A stretch of DNA of 17,920 bases from CAVQEK01 sp964596645 (GTDB lineage: Bacteria > Bacteroidota > Bacteroidia > Cytophagales > Cyclobacteriaceae). Shown piece by piece: positions 15,702 to 17,920 of the stretch. The position numbers and the translations under genes are program-made. Numbering within the stretch: position 1 is the stretch's first letter; the number at the start of each line of letters is the position of its first letter. The DNA lies in assembly GCA_964596645.1 (NCBI GenBank), contig CAZQVB010000063.1, forward strand, positions 1 through 17,920, read 5' to 3'. Under the pieces are notes generated by a model that saw only the letters and a program-made list of their open reading frames with translations, searched no databases and had not been told where the DNA came from.

Positions 15702-17408
15702 TTATTTAAGCAGTCCGTATGCGTCAGCGGCAGTCCAGCCGTCGAGCCAGTTGGTTGTTCCGAAAGCACCTATAAAGTTCACATCCTCATAAGTAAATCC
15801 ATTTACCGGGTTGGTTGCAGGCAAAGGCGACTTTGCCTTTGTCAGCGCCAATGAGCCGGCTGCTGGCAATACTGCAAATCCGCTTGCCTCAGGGGCAGCC
15901 ACACCAGGGTTAGCAATTTCGTTGCTGTTGGCAGTCAGGTGTGTTTCAAGCGCTTGCAAACCATCGGAAAGTGTGCCCATAGAGCCATCGCCAACCTGAA
16001 AGAAGATGTTGTTCTTGAAAACGAGCTCTCCATTGGTCAATCTGTCGCGGCTGGTTTTGCCGGTGGCGCCAACGGTGGTCAGGTTGATGCCCTGGCCGAA
16101 GTTCATGAAGATGCTGTTGTGAATAAGGCCTCCAAAGCCTTCTGTCATGAAAAGCACGTTGTTGTCGGTAGTACCACTTCCGGCACCTATGATGGTGGCG
16201 TTGTAGATTTGTGGCTGAGTGAACACATCGGCGCTGAGGTTGCCACTGTGTGCACCATCGCTTTCGAAGCCGCGGTTGGAAGCAGAAAAGCCGGGCTCTT
16301 GTACAGCTACCCAAAACTGGTTTTCGCTTCTCCAGCCGAAGTCCATATCGAAAGAGTCATCCTGATTGTAGAGTGCTGCCAGGTAAGAGGTGTTCACCGT
16401 GCCGCCAAACCACTCGAAACCGTCGTCGTCGTTTGCATACACTTCCACATGGTGTATCACCGTGCCACGGCCTACACCACCCATGGTCAATCCATTGATT
16501 TCATTACCTGCTCCGATGTTGGTACCACCGTGGCGTATAGAAGCGTAGCTCAGTTCACCGCCATTGTGATCATCATCGCGTGCCCATGTCTTGCCACCTG
16601 TTCCGGTGTCGGCACCAACGCCATACAAAGAGCGGAATTCTGTTTCATTGGCAGTGATGCCTTCAATGTTGGTTTGTCCGTTTGCGTGGTTGATGTAAGC
16701 GTTGCCCAACATAATTACTCCACCCCACAAACCTCTTGCGTTGGTTGGCAAGTCGTCGGTACGTTCAGTATCGTCTGCCAAAGCTGTAAATATGATGGGG
16801 TTGGTAGCCGATCCTTTTGCCATTATTTTACCACCACGGGCCACTATCAGGGCGCTGGCATTTTCTGCCTGGCCTGCCTGGCCTTTGATGACCGTACCCG
16901 GCTCTATGGTCAATGTCTGGCCGTCATTCACAAAGATCTTTCCTTCCAATACATACACTTTGTTGCTGGTCCATGTCGCTGTGCCAGTACCGCTTGCAGA
17001 TTCAGAAAGGAATACTATTTCCACCGGCGAAACGATTACGGTGATGTCGACCGATTCTGATATGTCCATCATGTCGGTGACGGTCATGGTTATGATAAAC
17101 TCATCATCGTCTGCCGCTGTGGCCGGTATAGTAAAGGAGTGCGATACTATGGCCGATGTTTTGTCGGCGTTGGCTCCGGTGATGTCATTTTCCGTGCCGC
17201 CGTCCACTGAATAGGTGATTGTTTTAATGCCTGCATCGGCAAACACTGCAACAGTAGCATTCACGGCGTTGCCGGCTTCTTCGGTCAGGGTGGAGCTCAC
17301 CGCCTGAATCACCGGTGGTTCAAAACTCTCGTCGTCGTCGTCGCATGCATTGAGCATGAAAAGGCTTCCGAACAGGAAAAACATTAAAATGCGTGTCAGA
17401 TTCTTCAT
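15702..17408 (-). CDS. Surface-type lipoprotein with Ig-like and beta-helix regions, paired with a TonB-dependent receptor
   Basis: This 568-residue lipoprotein has a signal peptide ending in the lipobox LNAC with lipidated Cys22. The next residues are DDDDE. In Bacteroidota an acidic run just after the Cys acts as a signal for export to the cell surface, so surface exposure is likely (established for studied species, inferred here). Residues about 33-128 look like an Ig/cadherin-like beta-sandwich. From about 145 to the end the repeats suggest a right-handed beta-helix: VYVLEGKIFVNDGQTLTIEPGTVIKG, NPIIFTAL, LWGGVIMLGNA. Asp-rich stretches (YANDDDGFEWFGGTVN, QDDSFDMDFGW) may bind cations. I recall this family beside TonB-dependent receptors in Bacteroidota, but its function is unknown to me. 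No enzyme motif is recognised. It could capture ligand for the receptor encoded just downstream. Confidence 0.85.
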   Translation of the reverse strand: MKNLTRILMFFLFGSLFMLNACDDDDESFEPPVIQAVSSTLTEEAGNAVNATVAVFADAGIKTITYSVDGGTENDITGANADKTSAIVSHSFTIPATAADDDEFIITMTVTDMMDISESVDITVIVSPVEIVFLSESASGTGTATWTSNKVYVLEGKIFVNDGQTLTIEPGTVIKGQAGQAENASALIVARGGKIMAKGSATNPIIFTALADDTERTDDLPTNARGLWGGVIMLGNAYINHANGQTNIEGITANETEFRSLYGVGADTGTGGKTWARDDDHNGGELSYASIRHGGTNIGAGNEINGLTMGGVGRGTVIHHVEVYANDDDGFEWFGGTVNTSYLAALYNQDDSFDMDFGWRSENQFWVAVQEPGFSASNRGFESDGAHSGNLSADVFTQPQIYNATIIGAGSGTTDNNVLFMTEGFGGLIHNSIFMNFGQGINLTTVGATGKTSRDRLTNGELVFKNNIFFQVGDGSMGTLSDGLQALETHLTANSNEIANPGVAAPEASGFAVLPAAGSLALTKAKSPLPATNPVNGFTYEDVNFIGAFGTTNWLDGWTAADAYGLLK

Positions 17409-17454
17409 AAAGCTAATTTCTGTTAAATAATAAATTTGGATTTCGTTGTCGCTG

Positions 17455-17462
17455 CAAAGGTG
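17455..17462 (-). promoter_or_regulatory. Possible -7 box for the surface lipoprotein gene
   Basis: The minus strand reads CACCTTTG, one mismatch from TAnnTTTG (C for the first T), and is followed by C. It ends 46 bases before the ATG at 17408. No -33 element is clear. Confidence 0.3.
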
Positions 17463-17738
17463 GCGCGCGAATATTAACTTATGAGGGAGCGAAATTTACA
17501 TTTGTGTTAAGGGCGGGCGCTGGAGTATTGCCTCAATGTTAACACATGAATTTTGGGTAAAGGGAATGTTAAGAAAGAAGCCTCCGGTTGCTTAAAAACG
17601 ATGGTTTGGTGCTCATTGCGGTAACCGTGGATGTTCCGCTTAAGGCCGATGTTTACATAGCGATAACACAGCGCGGTATAATCCAAAACAGCCACGTGTG
17701 TTCTGCAACCTTTGATATCTCCTACCGCATTTATTCAT

Positions 17739-17778
17739 GCTCAAATTCTTTGAGCTTTGAGCCTTGAGCTTTCAGCTT
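17739..17778. repeat. Four degenerate heptamer direct repeats with an inverted copy
   Basis: Units TGAGCTT (17751-17757), TGAGCCT (17758-17764), TGAGCTT (17765-17771) and TCAGCTT (17772-17778) run head to tail. An inverted copy GCTCAAA at 17739-17745 pairs with TTTGAGC at 17749-17755 over a 3-base loop. The function is unknown. It may be a remnant of a short tandem repeat. Confidence 0.7.
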
Positions 17779-17920
17779 AATTTCACCTATCACCAGTCTA
17801 CCAAGTCTCCAATCTGCCTTCCCACTGTCGGTCCGACTATCGTCTGACCTGGTGATTTTGGTGCTTTTGTTCTCTCATGGCATAGGTTGACGTCAAAATT
17901 GTGGATAAGTTTTTTAAATT

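Larger units (their letters stand above)
17409..17920. other. Non-coding right edge
   Basis: These 512 bases contain the upstream region of the surface lipoprotein gene and then sequence without a credible gene. The only longer frame (62 codons on the minus strand, 17695-17507) has no protein character. Heptamer repeats lie at 17739-17778. A possible folded segment lies at 17790-17855: outer arms TCACCAG/CTGGTGA, with an inner GTCGG-t-CCGAC at 17827-17837. Confidence 0.5.

Noticed and set aside
15939..17060. A 373-codon open frame on the plus strand
   Set aside because: It lies wholly antisense to the surface lipoprotein gene, whose lipobox, repeats and terminator are convincing. The plus-strand translation is rich in Cys, Val and His without domain features.
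1..17920. Search for CRISPR arrays, tRNA, rRNA, transposases, phage or defence genes
   Set aside because: No regularly spaced repeats, cloverleaf-like sequences or recognisable mobile or defence proteins were seen by eye on either strand.

Overview
The window looks like a chromosomal segment of a Bacteroidota bacterium, most likely Cytophagales-like (inference; no rRNA or marker is present to fix this). Four features point there: a MurF-alanine racemase fusion; a TonB with an acidic, proline-rich periplasmic arm; a TonB-dependent receptor with an N-terminal carboxypeptidase-regulatory-like domain, next to a lipoprotein whose Cys is followed by four Asp; and upstream boxes of the Bacteroidota -7 type TAnnTTTG. 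A 10-base N gap with a foreign-looking flank suggests a draft, possibly metagenomic, assembly.

Layout. 1-335 is non-coding with two hairpins. A small conserved-looking protein (336-533, +) converges on murF-alr (560-3016, -). A TonB gene (3277-4104, +) diverges from murF-alr and converges on a PLP enzyme of the ACC deaminase/D-cysteine desulfhydrase family (4121-5044, -). That enzyme diverges from an RluA-type pseudouridine synthase (5106-6134, +). Next is a secreted two-domain beta-helix protein of pectate lyase/GH55 type (6434-8887, +). It is interrupted twice: by a chimeric insert plus N gap at 8032-8131, and by a frameshift near 8771-8783. A tight dxr-rseP operon (11592-9091, -) follows, then a small AT-rich putative lipoprotein (11904-12371, +). 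The right end holds a TonB-dependent receptor (12667-15531, -) and, upstream of it on the same strand, a putative surface lipoprotein with an Ig-like and a beta-helix region (15702-17408, -). A strong terminator lies downstream of each of these two. The last 0.5 kb is non-coding, with short heptamer repeats.

Function. Most of the left and centre is housekeeping: peptidoglycan precursor synthesis (MurF, Alr), isoprenoid synthesis (Dxr), envelope stress proteolysis (RseP) and RNA modification (RluA family). The right end is outer-membrane uptake: a TonB-dependent transporter and a probable surface lipoprotein that is not SusD-like. The TonB at 3277 belongs to the class of proteins that energise such receptors, but nothing in the window links it to this one.

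I found no CRISPR array, tRNA, rRNA, transposase, integrase or recognisable defence system. The most notable items are the assembly chimera carrying a glutaredoxin fragment, the dxr gene without a standard start codon, the D-cysteine-desulfhydrase-type residues in the PLP enzyme, and the receptor/beta-helix lipoprotein pair.
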